From positions 15,886,689 to 15,950,688 of the forward strand of contig OZ023180.1 of NCBI GenBank assembly GCA_963995505.1: a stretch of DNA of 64,000 bases, given 5' to 3'. The stretch is from Hypericum androsaemum. Its lineage: Eukaryota > Streptophyta > Magnoliopsida > Malpighiales > Hypericaceae. Below are positions 1-11,999 of the stretch, one piece after another. Position 1 is the stretch's first letter; each line of letters starts with the position of its first letter. Made by a program: the position numbers and the translations under genes. Under the pieces are notes generated by a model. It did no database searches. It was given only the letters and a program-made list of their open reading frames with translations, and was not told where the DNA came from.

Positions 1-653
1 CTCTTCTTCTTTGTTCGGGGGTCTTTTTTTTTGCCAAACTAACGGGCGCTAGTTTAATTACGAGTGGCAGTTAAAACTCGGGCAAACTTATGTACCCCGC
101 CACTATCGAACATTGTTTGGCTTACGATCACAAGTTTTACTATTTTTTTGTGAGCAGAATTTGCAAACCAAAACATAAAATTAGTCTAAAGCAAAAACTC
201 GAAAAATAAAATCACATAAAATTAAAATGCTAATTTTAAGTCATTAGCTTCACTATTACTCCCTCAGACTAAGGTGCGGATGGTGGGAACAATGTGTGCA
301 CAACTCGAGCGCGCTCCACATCATTCCCAAGGTATAGCTTGCACTACTGGCTGTTGACTTTAAACGATTGGCCCTTGGAATTCTTGAGTTCAGTTGCTCT
401 TTGAGGTACGACATCGATGATCTCAAACGGCCCACTCTACCTTGAATTTAGCTTACTGGGAACAACTTCAAGTGAGAGTTGTAGAGAAGTACTTATTGTC
501 CAACCTAGAAGTTCTTGTTCCCAATATGAGCATCGTGCCTTTTCTTCGTGGTCCCCTTATAAAGCCTTGTATTTTTGGAGGCACTTGCACGAATTTCCTC
601 AAGTTTATGGAGTTGTACGATTCAGCATACTCTAGCGAGCTTATAGTCATAGT

Positions 654-1561
654 TTAATACCTTGAGCGCCCAAAATGCTCGATGTTTGAGCTCCACTGGA
701 AGGTGATACGCCATGCATAGACCAGACGATAGAGTGTTGCTCCAATAAGGGTCATGAATGCGATGCGGTAAGGCCATAATGTGTCATCAAGTTTTAAAGG
801 CCAATCTTTTTGGGCTGAACTTACCATTTTATCTAGAATCCTCTTTAGCTGCCTATTAGAAACTTTAACTTTGCCACTAATTTGAGAATGGTAAGGAGTG
901 GCTACCTTATGAGTGACACTATAGTGCTTGAGGATGGTTGCAAAAGTGGGAACCGCCATCACTAATAATCGCACGAGGAACACTAAATCGAGCAAAGAGC
1001 TTTTTGAGGAAGAGCAAGACCACTTTTGCATTGTTAGTTGGGGTAGCCCATGTCTCTATCCACTTGGAGACATAGTCGACTCCCACAATGAAGTACTTGT
1101 TGCCTTTAGATGAAGGAAAAGGACCCATAAAGTCGATCCCCCCACACGTCAAATAGCTCAACTTCCAAGATGCTTGATTGTGGCATTTCATCCCTTCGAG
1201 AAATATTTCCCATTCTTTGACAGCGATCACAGTATTCCGCAAACTCTCTTGCATCTTTGAAAAAGTAGGCCAATAAAAACCACTGTTCAAGCACCCTTGT
1301 AGCTTTCTTTGTTGCTCCAAAGTGACCGGCATAAGCCGATCCATGACATTCTTGGAGAACAGCTGGTATCTCCTCATTCAGAACACGTCGCCTTAGTGGG
1401 CCATCAACACAATGCCAAAATAAATGTAGCTCATCCCACACATAAAAAGGGACATCGCTGAGGAACTTCTTTCTCTTGGAGTAGCTCAAAACTTCAGGCA
1501 TGACTTCACTCACAAAGTAATTGGCATAGTCCACACACCATGCAGGTCTCACTGACTGCAC
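654..1561 (-). pseudogene. Integrase pseudogene of copy A
   Basis: Three overlapping frames (1106-1561, 919-1377, 654-1031) together spell a Ty3/gypsy integrase. The pieces are the HHCC zinc region ([12 protein letters not shown], then CDRCQRMGN), the core start (DRLYGSFSFI against [10 protein letters not shown] in copy B), the second core Asp in [10 protein letters not shown], and the region of the third acidic residue, where copy B has VEVSNRE and this copy has VKVSNRQ. The needed frame changes and the loss of the final Glu show that the enzyme is dead. It would normally splice the cDNA of the element into host DNA. Confidence 0.85.
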
Positions 1562-1698
1562 ATAATATAATGCTTCATTCGGAAAGTATTTAAGGATCCT
1601 CCCTTCTTTTCCATCCCATTGCTATTCTCTAGGCGAGAAAAATGACCCGCTACCACATTCTCCATGCCCTTCTTATCCTTTATCACCAAGTCAAAATC

Positions 1699-2969
1699 CT
1701 ACAAAAGTAGAATCCAACGAATAAGTTGGGGTTTGACATCTTGTTTAGCGACGACATACCTCAAGGCAGCGTGGTCAGTGTAGATGACGACTTCAGAGCC
1801 TAGTAGGTAAAGCCTAAACTTGTCATAAGCGTACACCATTACGAGCATCTCTTTCTCTGTGGTCGTATAGTTAAGTTGTGCTCTGGTGAGTATGCGGCTT
1901 GCGTAATAGATGACATGTAAATGCCCTTCCTTTCTTTGTCCTAGGACACAACCCAAGGCATCATTGCTGGCATCGAACATGAGCTCTAATGGGAGGTCCC
2001 AAGATGGTGAGGTGGTGATGAGAGCGGTGACCAATGCTTCTTGAAGTTTCCTGAAAGCACCCAAACAAGCATCATCAAATTCAAAAGGAACATCCTTGTT
2101 CAATAGGTTAGTTAAATGTTTCACAATAGAAGAAAAATCTTTAATAAAGTGGTGATAAAACTCAGCTTGTCCAAGGAAGGCACAGATTCCTTTGACTGTC
2201 GTGGGTGGTTGCATCTTTTTGATTGCTTCGGTCTTGGCACGATCACCTTCAATTCCCGCCTTGGAGTTCTTATGACCCAACATAATGACTTCTTCTTCCT
2301 TTAAATGACACTTCTTCCAATTAATCACGAGTCTCTTCTCTTTGCATCTCTTAAGCACTCTATCCGAGTTGTGAAGGTAGCCCTTGAGTGAATCTCCAAA
2401 GACGGAGAAATCATCTATGAACACCTCCACGATGTCTTCATTCATCCCCCAAAATATCGGCATCATGCACCATTGAAAAAAGGCAGGAGCATGCATAGTC
2501 TGAAAGGCATTCTCGTATAGGCAAAAGTACCAAAGGGATGAGTAAAAGTGATCTTCTGTTGGTCTCTAGGATAGATGGGTACCTGATTATACCTGGAATA
2601 GCCTTCAAGAAAGCAATAGAAGGTATGTCCCGCTACGTGCTCCAACATTTGATCAATGAAGGGAAGTGCAAAGTGATCCTTCCAAGTGGCGGCGTTAAGC
2701 TTTCTGTAGTCGATGCATACACGCCACCTGGTAACTGTTCTTGTGGAGATGAGCTACCCTTCTTTATTAGTTTACATTGTCATAATATCATTCTTGGGCA
2801 CACAATTCATAGGGCTCACCCGTTCACTATCTGAAATAGGGTAGATAATTCCACCGTCAAGAAGATTGATTACTTCTTTCTTCACAACCTCCTTCATGTT
2901 AGGATTGAGCCTTCTTTGATGACCCACCTTGGATTTGGCTCCATCCTCCATGTTGATGCAGTGAATCAC
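1699..2969 (-). pseudogene. Reverse transcriptase-RNase H pseudogene of copy A
   Basis: Fragments at 2772-2969, 2463-2648 and 1699-2496 match the RT and RNase H of copy B. The catalytic strand reads VFIDDFSVFG, so the two Asp residues are kept. The RNase H part starts at FDASNDALGC and includes YTDHAALRY. Frame breaks near 2480 and 2770 and a deletion in the palm region disrupt it. The protein would copy element RNA to DNA, but this copy cannot make it. Confidence 0.85.
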
Positions 2970-2999
2970 AATGTCAGAACTGATGCCTTGGATATCTAA

Positions 3000-5500
3000 A
3001 ATTTGCCATCACAAGGCCTTGATGCTCTAGTTCACCAAGTTAAGGGCTTGATGTTCTTGCTCTTGAGTAAGCTTATTGGAGATGATGATGGGCAGCCTTC
3101 CACCTTCATTCAAGAAGGCATATCCCAAGTGGGGAGGCAACTCCTTCAGCTCTAAGGTGGGGACCTTAATGGTGGATGGTTGTGTGAGTGCCCCCTATAG
3201 AGTTCTAGTTCCAATTTAGCCTCCTCCTTGTCTACTTCTTCATCCTCTTTGACCTCTTCAACTTGGAATGCTTGCTCAAGAGATTCCTCATCTTCTTCCT
3301 CTATAGTGTTCCAGCTCCATTATTTTTCAACACTAAAAGCATCATTGGGCATCAAGTCGATGCATATGCAAGCTTCATCCTCTTGTTAGTATTGCATCGC
3401 CTTGACCATTTGGTACTCTAATGTTACATCACCAACATTTAGAGTCAAATTTCCTCCATTGACATCAATCAGGGCATGACAGGTGTTAAAGAATGGCTTC
3501 GTAGAAGAAGAGGGCAATTCTTGTTGGGGTCGAAATCCAAGACCATAAAATCTACTGGAATATAGAATTGCTCAGAGTTAACTAGCACATCCTTTGCGAT
3601 TCTATGTGGCCTCGTGACCATTTAGTCTGCTAGCTGAAGACGCATCTCAGTTGGCTTGAGGTCTCCAAGTCTGAGTTGCCTAAAAATAGTTAAAGGCATG
3701 AGGTTAATACTGGCACCAAGGTCATAAAGGAATTTTGCAAACTCAACATCGCCAACATATAATAAGGTATAATAAAACTCCCTGGATCCTTAAGCTTAGT
3801 TGGTAAGTCCTTGGATATGAGTGAGCTGTAGTTTGCAGTCAAAGAGACTGTTTCTTTCTTATCCAATTTCTTCTTCTTTGTGATGAGCTCCTTGAGGAAC
3901 TTGGCATAATGTGGCATTTGATCTAGCATTCCTAACAAAGAAATCCAGATTTGAATGACCTTCATCTTTTTGATAAAGCCAAGGAATCTTTCGTTCAACA
4001 CTAGTTGCTTCTTGAGTCATTTAGGAAATGGTGGTGGTAGAACCTTAGGTGGTGGGGGGACATAGGGTTCCTCCTCTTCATCGATTTGCACAGGTTCTTT
4101 CTCCTTTTTGATCTCCTTTACCTTGGGTGATTTGGTTATTTTGGTGATCCCTTCGATCTCCTTGCCACTTCTTAAGGTTATGGCTTTGACATCTCCCTTA
4201 GGGTTGGCCTCCGTGTTACTTGGAAGGGAACCTGTTGGCCTTTGAGTGTTGCTGCAGCCACATTTCCATATTCGTTCTCCATCTTTTTGAGTTGCGTGGC
4301 CTGCCCCTTTAGGTATGTTTCCATCTCTTATTGGCGTGCCCCACAACGATCCATCCGTTGTACAGTTACTGTTTGTTGTTGGATGGATTGCTGAACTACT
4401 CCTCCCAATTGGTCAATTTTATCGCCCATAGCTTTTACTTGATCTCCCAAATATGGCTTTTTGGGTTCTTACTGGGCACTAGTTTTGTTTGCCTGCTGGC
4501 CAAATTGAGAAAAATTTGGCTGAGCATTAGTTTGTCTTCAGTAACCCATACCTGGTTGTGTCCTATCAGCGATAGCCTGAATCTCCCCCAACTGAGGGTA
4601 GTCATTAGTTTGATGTGATTATTTGTAAAGCTCACAGGTATTTTGCACCGTAGTTGCCTTATCCTTGCCCTTGGTCATTAGTTTGCACCTCCACTTTAGT
4701 TCAAGCCTCATGTTGGCATCCACATCAAGTACCCTTCGAGTTGCTTCTTTACGGGGTTACTTGGCGCGTACTTTTGGCCACATACCATTGAGTTCAGCTA
4801 TCTCCTCCATTAAATGAGAGGCTTCATTAACAGTCTTTCTCAAGAACTCCCCTTGAGGTGAGGCGTCAATATGATCACGGGATGGGCCATCTAACCCATT
4901 GTAAAAGATCTTCATGAGGTTTTCCTGATTTATTCCATGTTGAAAGAAGGAACTTTGGAGATCCGTGAACCATTCTCAAGCCTCATAGATGCTCTCCCTA
5001 TCAGCTTGTATAAAGGTATTTATGTCCCGCAAGAGCTTGGCTGACTTGGCCATCGAGAAGAACTTCCGAAGAAAAGCATGGGCCAGATCATTCCAACTTT
5101 GAATCATCCCTCCCTTTAAATTATTGTACCAAATGCGAGCTCAGTCCTTTAAGGAAAAGTGGAAGAGACGTAGCTTCAAAACATCATCATTGACCCATTG
5201 AAACTTCATGATATCACAGATTTCCTCAAACCAAGAGAGACGGCCTTGAGGGTCTTCGCTTGGCAAGCTGCCAAATTGGAGCGAGTTTTGTAGTAGTTTG
5301 ACACATACTGCTAGATTTTGAAAAGCGTTGGGACCTACAGGTGGTTATTGTAAACCATTAGGATTCCTATTCCATGTAGGAACAGATGATTCCAACAGCA
5401 TCCTTCTTCCTGATTGTGTGCCATCGCTTTGGTTTGGTTCCTCTTCTCATGCCTAATTACCCTTTCGAGTACTCCGATGTCAACCACAAGTACAGAGTTT
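3000..5500 (-). pseudogene. gag and protease pseudogene of copy A
   Basis: The stretch is recognisable as gag and protease only by comparison with copy B. Open pieces at 3690-4001 and 4017-4346 match the gag C-terminal linker, including the proline-rich PPPPKVLPPPFPK and the start of the protease region. DNA from 4640 to 5500 aligns with the retrotrans_gag domain of copy B but carries many stops. No catalytic protease motif is left open in one frame. Confidence 0.75.
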
Positions 5501-5654
5501 TGTGTCAAGGTCTAGTCCTTCACTCCAGATTCTTGGCATGCACTACAGAATCTTGAAAAAGAAAGCACACGAAATTAGCAAGTTTACTACACAAAACTAA
5601 TTATTTTTTATTTTATTCCTAAAATCTCAGTTTTGTGTAGACAGCGTCAATTTG

Positions 5655-5752
5655 ATGTACGAGAAATTGTGAACATCAAATAGTATAGTGAATAAGTAGG
5701 GTTTCGAACTGAGGATTGGAACATGAAATCAAAACAATCAATTATGATTCCC
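5655..5752 (-). repeat. 5' LTR remnant of copy A
   Basis: The sequence starting TGATGTACGAGAAATTGTG and continuing through TAAGTAGGGTTTCGAACTGA matches the inner end of the 1.44-kb LTRs at 34880 and 47622. Similarity is lost near 5752, where an unrelated integrase scrap begins. The primer-binding region lies just left, at about 5635-5654. Confidence 0.8.
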
Positions 5753-5756
5753 TAGG

Positions 5757-6205
5757 AGTTGGCAGTACTATTGCTGAGAAGAGCTGAACAGATACACCTA
5801 TCTAGCTTGGACTATGATTCAGCTATGTTAGCTGCCCTTGAAGACCTTCCTGAGGAGAGACTAAAAACTTTAGATGCCATTGTCCAACTAAAGAAGACCG
5901 TGAAAAATGCATACAATAAGAGAGTCCATGAAAAGCACTTCGAGAGAGGAGACTTGGTGTGGAGAGTCGTCTTTCCATTAGGACGCAAGGATCCCAAACA
6001 CGGGAAATGGTCTCCCAACTAGAAAGGACCATTCAAAGTACATGACGTTAATGGGTCTTATCGACTCACTGATGTCGATGGCAAGGTTCATGAACGACCG
6101 ATAAATGAATTGTACTTGAAAATCTATCGCCCCAGCATGTGGAAAGGAGTGGACAATCAGTTGTTCGAAGATTACACTCGAGAACATGGACGAGGAAAGT
6201 AACTA
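5757..6205 (+). pseudogene. C-terminal integrase fragment of a second Ty3/gypsy element
   Basis: The plus-strand frame from 5759 reads as the tail of a gypsy integrase. It has an acidic/basic helical part, then FERGDLVWR and WKGPFKV-like residues, then GSYRLTDVDG and the usual ending NELYLKIYRP. A TAG at 6019-6021 interrupts it where Trp is expected, and the frame then continues to a stop at about 6200. The catalytic core is absent. This element lies in opposite orientation to copy A and is cut by it or joined to it at about 5752. Confidence 0.8.
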
Positions 6206-7297
6206 AGCCCTTGGCGACGACGGAGGCGGTGTAGCTGAGTTGGCTTTTCATATGGGCCAGGTCCGCAATAGGTGGAAGATAATTAATTATAGAAGCCGCG
6301 TTTGGGTTTAAGTAACATTTGTAACGGTCATCAAATTATTTTGTACTTAGCCTTATTCGGCTTGCCTAGAGCCATTATATCTTAATAAAAGTTATTTCTT
6401 TCTCAGTCCTTGGAGGCCATCCAAATCGTTGTCCGTGCTTACTCATTTGTATCCATACATCAAGGAAAACGGTTTGATCAAAGCCAAGGAAGTCAAACAT
6501 TGTAGATGACGTAAGCAATGCCTGAATGGCTACACAAGATCTCAAGCCATGAGATGATCTAAGGCATACAAAATCATGAGTAAGTTAAGGGCTTATCAGG
6601 CCCCAAAGGTCTTATGAAAAGCTGAGCTTCATCGGCCTCAATAGCATCATCATCAGTAATATCCCAACATTTCAACTAACTTAATTGGATTTAATCAAGA
6701 TTATTAAGTCATTTGGTTCGCTAGGAATATATTATGATAGAAATTATCTACAATAATTGGCCATTTTATGATTCATAGTTACAATTTGACCTACAATTGT
6801 TGGCATCGTTAGTAATGTACAAAGAGTAATTGATTAAGATGGTATATTAAATTTTGGACGTGCCACTGTTTTAAAAAGTGTAAAATATAGAAGCAAACAT
6901 TCTTAGTTTGAAATCGTTACCAAAATTAAATTAAATACGAGTGGTAGAAAGAACATGTTGGCATCTAATGAAAACAACATGAAGTATATTAAATTAGTAG
7001 CATGGCCGTTGAGTTTTCCACCATGCGCACTATTAGTGTGATAAGTTGAAGAAAAGATGAAAGGATGAAAAGAGGAAAACGTGGCAGCTTGTAAAATATT
7101 TACCAAACTCAAGCTTATAATGTAAAAGGTGGCAATTGAATGTAAAAGGTGGCAAGTTAAGAAAAAGGTAAAAACGTGGCAATACATTAAAAGTATAACA
7201 AGAGGCGGTGTAGTTATCTTGGTCGAGATGGTGAAATTATATAACATGGTTAATGGGTAAGTTGCTCATTCTTTCACCAAAACAGTCAACAAGAATA
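6206..7297. other. Gypsy 3' tail and AT-rich DNA, no gene seen
   Basis: The first 250 bases are probably the 3' untranslated part of the preceding gypsy fragment, ending with TTAATAAAAGTT-like sequence near 6390. The rest is AT-rich. A short unit, GTAAAAGGTGGCAA, occurs twice around 7120-7155. No coding region is supported. Confidence 0.4.
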
Positions 7298-7740
7298 TTA
7301 TTTAAAAAAAACAAACCGCACCTCGGAGACTAGGTCATCGCCATCATCGTCGTACTCGTCGAGGGGAGGGAGGGATCGCTGAGGTGGCAGTTTGTACTTG
7401 GCCGTTTGAGGCTTACGATTATTATTATTTCTCAAATTTCTTTTAGGGTTAGGGTTTCGGGGATTGCGGAGGAGGCCGTCGGGATGATTTTTGAGCTCAG
7501 GAATGAACCAGTAGGTGTGGTCCACCTTGACCAGGAGAGCTCTGCCCAGGAGCGGGTCGATCTGGACCTCTTCCAGTCCTGGCGCTGTGAGTCCGATATC
7601 TAAAAGCTCTGACCCATTTGTGAAGGAGTAAGCCAAGCACGACTTCGCCCTGGACACCTTGCTCCTCGCGACGGTCACCGCCGGCTCTGGGTTGGAGTAC
7701 TCGACTGTTGTTGGGGCTACCCTTCCTCTAAGAAATTGAA
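7298..7740 (-). CDS. Unrecognised ORF, possibly a gene fragment
   Basis: A minus-strand frame of about 126 codons is open from roughly 7720 down to 7298. It contains the segments VTVARSKVSRAKSCLAYS and LGRALLVKVDHTYWFIPE, followed by an Asn/Pro/Lys-rich tail and an acidic DEYDDDGDD run. The composition of the first 80 residues looks like real protein and the DNA there is more GC-rich than its surroundings. I do not recognise a family. It has no clear start ATG and is followed by decayed repeats, so it may be the remains of one exon. Confidence 0.35.
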
Positions 7741-7964
7741 AAATAAATGTGAATTGGAATGGGCGTAGGAAAAAGATTAGGGATGGTCATTTGTTAGGGA
7801 ATGATTGTGAATTGTAGATTTGCCTATTGTTCGAGTTTAATTCAGGAAATGGTGCTTCTCTTATTGATAATTTTTTATTTTGGTTTTTTTAATGGGTTTG
7901 AAGGTTGAAGAAGATGGGTTGGGTTGGGTTGTGGGTTGAAAGTGATGGATTGAGTTGGGATTAA

Positions 7965-8250
7965 ATGAGAAATTTTAAAAAAAAATTAAGAAATAAGTGA
8001 TTAAAATGAATATTGTTTTCGTGCCAAGTCAGTATACCATCCGGGCATTAGTTTCCAACGTGGAGTGACAACTCAGCAGCAAAAATGACGTCGTTTCTAT
8101 GTTCAGAGCTAATTTTGGTTCAGGAAGGCTGTCGAGCCTCTAACGCAAAAAACGTGAAACCACAACTACCAAAAAAATTGTTTCTAAACCTCAAGATCCT
8201 ATCGCAAAATCCGTGTAAACAACATGGTTTAAATGGTACTTATTCCTTTT
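7965..8250. repeat. Direct repeat R1, left copy
   Basis: About 285 bp here resemble 8985-9265 in the same orientation. Shared words include ACGCAAAAAA(C/A)GT and AAACCACAACTACCAAAAAA. No inverted partner was found, so these are not simply the two ends of one TIR element. Both copies end at a similar phrase, AAATGGTACT(T/C)ATCC. Confidence 0.6.
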
Positions 8251-8820
8251 TTTTAAAGCACGCAACTGATCCTTTTATTATCCCAGAACACATACAACAA
8301 AGATTCCCGTACTCGGCCCCAAACTTGATCCTTCAAAAACATTCTATCGTGTTCAGAAATTTCAGGCAGGGGTTTGCTCCTCATTAATGACTAAAAGGAC
8401 GCGTTATAAATATTCATTGTGGCCTTTTGGCTAGTGTGATTAATCAAATGCTTTTGCACGTCAAAAAGTAGTTATTTTTGTTGGTATTTTGTCGTTGTAG
8501 TTGAGGTGAAGAAGCAGAGCTCTGCACCGTACAGCTCATTACCAAGACCGGCCCTTGTATTTTTGGGCACATCAGGTAAGATTAATAGCACTTCAAGTAA
8601 GATCAAGGACACATCAATTTAAAAAAAACACAAGGAAGATTAGTTTTACAAAGGTAAAAACATCTAACATCGGGTTCCATCAGGAATACTAGCTGTATAT
8701 CGCTATCATATTTATGAAGACTAAAACATCTTTCCTAACATCAAGTGAAAAAAACACTCAGGCATGTCACGTTAACGTTAACCCATTGAAATAAGGATTC
8801 CGGGGTTTTGAATCAGGTTC

Positions 8821-8915
8821 TTGAGATTTTTTTTGGAATTGGGATCGGTTGATGATGCAGAGAAGGTGTACTATGAAATGTGTGCGAGAGGGGCTTGTCC
8901 TAAGAGAGGGGAAGA
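8821..8915 (+). pseudogene. PPR-like motif fragment
   Basis: The frame starting at 8821 reads LELGSVDDAEKVYYEMCARG then ACP, which looks like one pentatricopeptide repeat (a helix with AEKV, then EM..RG..P). It runs straight into a GAA-rich microsatellite coding poly-Glu. Only one motif is visible, so this is at best a scrap of a PPR gene lying between the two R1 repeats. Confidence 0.35.
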
Positions 8916-8975
8916 AGAAGAAGAAGAAGAAGACGAAGAGGAGAGAGAGGGGAGGAGGGGAAGAAGAAGAAGAAT
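8910..8975. repeat. GAA/GAG-rich microsatellite
   Basis: A purine-only run of GAA and GAG triplets interrupted by GGGG blocks. It explains the poly-Glu and poly-Arg frames on the plus strand and the poly-Leu/Ser frame on the minus strand, none of which should be taken as genes. Confidence 0.8.
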
Positions 8976-8984
8976 GGGGAATTT

Positions 8985-9265
8985 GAAAAATTATAAAAAG
9001 ATAAGAGATTAAAAAGGATATTTAAGTCGTGCCAACTCACGTTACCAACTACTAAAAAAAAGTCTGATATGGCATGCCACATCACCCTTAAAACGACACT
9101 GTTTCTAGGTTCTAAGCTGATTTTTAGCTCGGGAGCCTTCTCGAGCCTTTAACGCAAAAAATGTAAAACCACAACTACCAAAAAAGTCGTTTCTAAATTT
9201 CAGGATCATATCGCAAAATTCGTGTAAACCACATGATTGAAATGGTACTCATCCCTAAAAAATGA
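8985..9265. repeat. Direct repeat R1, right copy
   Basis: Second copy of the repeat described at 7965-8250, about 1.0 kb downstream and in the same orientation, with roughly 80 percent similarity by eye. Confidence 0.6.
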
Positions 9266-9765
9266 TGGGAGGGTATACAGATAGGGGTAAAATGGGAAAT
9301 AAACAAGGAGGAAAGGGCGCAGTCGTACGTATGTCATTTTAACTATTCAGATTAAAAATCAACGATCCAGATTTGAGCAGGATGGTGCTGCACACCTTAC
9401 AGCGCTAACACCAAATTCACTCCCGAATTTTGGATATGGGTTTTCTCTGTCCAAATTGATTACATTTGACTACAATTTAGGCGTTCTTCTTCTATTATGT
9501 ACACTTTAGACGTGTGTAGGCAACTCATTAATTGGTGCATACAATTTAGATAAAATTATATTTAACTTTACAGTTAATTGCATCTACTAAAAAAGTGGAG
9601 AAAAGATTTATTATGTTAGGCATATCGGTCAGTGGACACATCCCTTGAACAAAGTGAATTATGATGAGATTTGGACGAACTCCGTTTTTCTTGTCTCTGT
9701 ACCAAAATTCAAGTTAAGTAGACTATTTGAATTTTTTTTCATTAGATTGCTAACAATTTTATCTA

Positions 9766-10515
9766 AAATAGTGATAGGTCCTTGATATTTGAAGAAATTA
9801 ATTGATAAGGATAACCTAGTATTGTCTAGTCCCTCATATTTCATAAATCAAGTGATTAGTCCCTGAACCCAACTTTCGATCATTTTTTCGATGGTGCCCT
9901 ATTTAAAATGACAAAAATACCCCTCGCTCCATCTAATTCAGTGTTTTAGGGTTTTCTAATCTTCCCCCAACTTTCTTTTCCAAGAACATTAACAGAAAGA
10001 GAAACAAGGAGGACCAATGTTGGAGAATTTTCTCTTCACCTTCGGATTAAGAAGACGAATACAGCAAAAAACATGACTTCCAACTCTGTGCCCCCACTTG
10101 AAAACAAGATCCACATCAATAGTTAACCACCCATTGTTTTTCTTCCACCACTCCTCCATTATAAGATAGAAACCAGAGGGATATCATCCTTTTCTTCCCT
10201 CGTGATTTGTGCTTGCCGTCCTCCATCTGAATTGCAAAGGCTGTCATTTGAATACCCAATTCTCAATTACAGAAAACCTAATTACCCCAATTCAGTTGGA
10301 AAGAGAGATTTTAGTTGTTGATAAGTGATAAATTAATATTTTTTTAGAGTTAGGGGTATTTTGATAATTTTAATAATGTCTCGCCTGAAAAATTGTTGGA
10401 ATCTATGTTCAGGGACTAATTAGTTCGATTTAGGAAACATGAGGGACTATTTAATACTAAGTTGTCCTTATTACTCAATTTCTTCAAACAATAAGGACCT
10501 ATGACTATTTTTTCC
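9766..10515. mobile_element. Mutator-like non-autonomous element M1
   Basis: Two inverted arms of about 100-110 bp (9766-9868 and about 10409-10515) share the phrases TAGTCCCTCAT and TTAGTCCCTGAAC. They are flanked by a perfect 9-bp direct duplication, TTTTATCTA (9757-9765 and 10516-10524). Nine-bp duplications with long inverted ends are the signature of Mutator-like elements. No transposase is present. The interior (9870-10400) holds no recognisable gene. The left end appears a few bases shorter than the right. Confidence 0.8.
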
Positions 10516-10889
10516 TTTTATCTAATATGAGTAGTTGTGCTAACAACAAACATTAACAAATTAATCGATTTTCATATCACATTAAAATGTTCATATCTAA
10601 TTTAGAACCTTTAAACAAATTTTATTAAAAATTTTGCGTTTAGAAATTAAACGAACAACACGAAGTATTTATATGGAATTATCAACGTCAAACAACAATG
10701 CCTGATATTTTGTTTGGTATAAAAACATACGAAGGTCCATGTATGTATAAATATGATCATTTTCTACACAACACAAACTTTTTTTAAGTCTTGAACTCGA
10801 ATGGGATAGCATAATGTCACGCACTAATTTTATAGATGGTGCAATATTCGAGCTCTTACTAGCCCAAGTAAGTCTCGGCTCTTCAACAC

Positions 10890-11801
10890 TTTTTCCCTTT
10901 TTTTTTATAATTAAATTTTATTAATAAACCAACAGCAAAAGATCCTCCAAGTGCAAAAGATCCTGTCTACTGCTCCAAAACCAAAAAACACGATCCTAAG
11001 ATTCGAAAAGATTCCTAAAGCTTTATCTAAAGAGACAAAGCAGAACAAATCTAGGAGACCAAAGGCTTGGAGGAACAGACTCCATAAAGGAGCGTCTTAC
11101 AAATTCAAGATTGGAGATTGTCCAACCCAATTCCTGTTGCTGCTCTTCACTGAATCGATGATATTAGAGCTTTCCTCACCCAAATTGAAGCCGAGCTCCA
11201 TACCTAACCCATCTAGCCTCACCCAAACTCGTGCAAAAGAGGTGGTGATCTTGGTAGGCTTGAAAAAAAGAACCCGCGGCTGCATGTAAAGAGAACCCTG
11301 AGGCAACATCCAAACCGTAGAGCTCCAAGTTAGTTCCCTATCCTTTTCGGACGAGAATTGAAAACCAAAGTATCCCATGCCAAGGGGGATCATCTTCCAA
11401 GATTGAGCAGACCAAGATTTCTCAATAGCAGCTTTCAACTCAAACGTCAAACACGGTTTCGTACCTTTCGGCATAATCTTCCTCCCAATGAGAGAACGTT
11501 TGCCATAATTCTCACATATTTCAGATCGTTCTTTGCTCAACACAACCACAAATCTATCGCCTTTTAGAATAGGCCTGAAGTAGTTACCTGAGTTCATCCA
11601 CTCCCCGACCTTCCCACGAGCCGCTAAAGAATAAGAAATATCCTTGCGTTGCACATTTCCCGTTACCATAGCCAAGGGCTGACTCTCTGGGAGAGATAAA
11701 ATTGGGTGTTGCCTCGTGCCATGAGTGGAATCACCCTCATGATTTCCTAAAGTTGTTACTGAGGACACTCGGAGGGTGTGGAATGGTTTTGACGAGAGCA
11801 A
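10890..11801 (-). pseudogene. LINE ORF1 (DUF4283-type) remnant
   Basis: A minus-strand frame of 234 codons (11097-11801) contains the plant LINE ORF1 pattern. It has NYGKRSLIGRKIMPKG, then a Trp-containing stretch (SWSAQSWKMIPLGMGYFGF), then a phrase like SSEKDRELTWSSTVWMLPQG. This corresponds to the DUF4283 RNA-binding region of L1-type plant LINEs. A T-rich tract at 10890-10925 on the plus strand would be the poly(A) tail of this minus-strand copy. ORF2 is absent. It shares the same domain with the frame at 20042-21049, but the two are diverged. Confidence 0.7.
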
Positions 11802-11999
11802 TCACCCTCATGACCAAGTTAAGTTGGCTCGATCACCTTCAGGCATTGCTGACTCCCACTCCTTAAGTTTTTTTTTTTTGAGGGAATACTCCTTAAGTTA
11901 GATAGTGTTTTCTTTTTGAGAAATTAAGTTCAAGTGTTGGAAAGGGAAAAAGTGTTGAGAAATTAAGTTAGTGTGGCAGCACGCGGTAGATGGACCATC

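Larger units (their letters stand above)
1..5752 (-). mobile_element. Decayed Athila-like Ty3/gypsy retrotransposon (copy A)
   Basis: This minus-strand element reads gag, protease, RT, RNase H and integrase from right to left. It matches the better preserved copy at 34880-49087 closely in order and wording. The coding region is broken by many frameshifts and stops, so no product is expected. The right end keeps only about 100 bp of 5' LTR (5655-5752), which stops abruptly at an unrelated integrase fragment. The left end runs off the window in the region downstream of integrase, so the 3' LTR is not visible. The family call rests on protein similarity to copy B and on the order of domains. Assignment to the Athila group is an inference from the third ORF and LTR style of copy B. 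Confidence 0.9.

Noticed and set aside
8085..8387. 100-codon plus-strand frame
   Set aside because: It overlaps the R1 repeat, has no recognisable features and its counterpart in the second R1 copy is not open.
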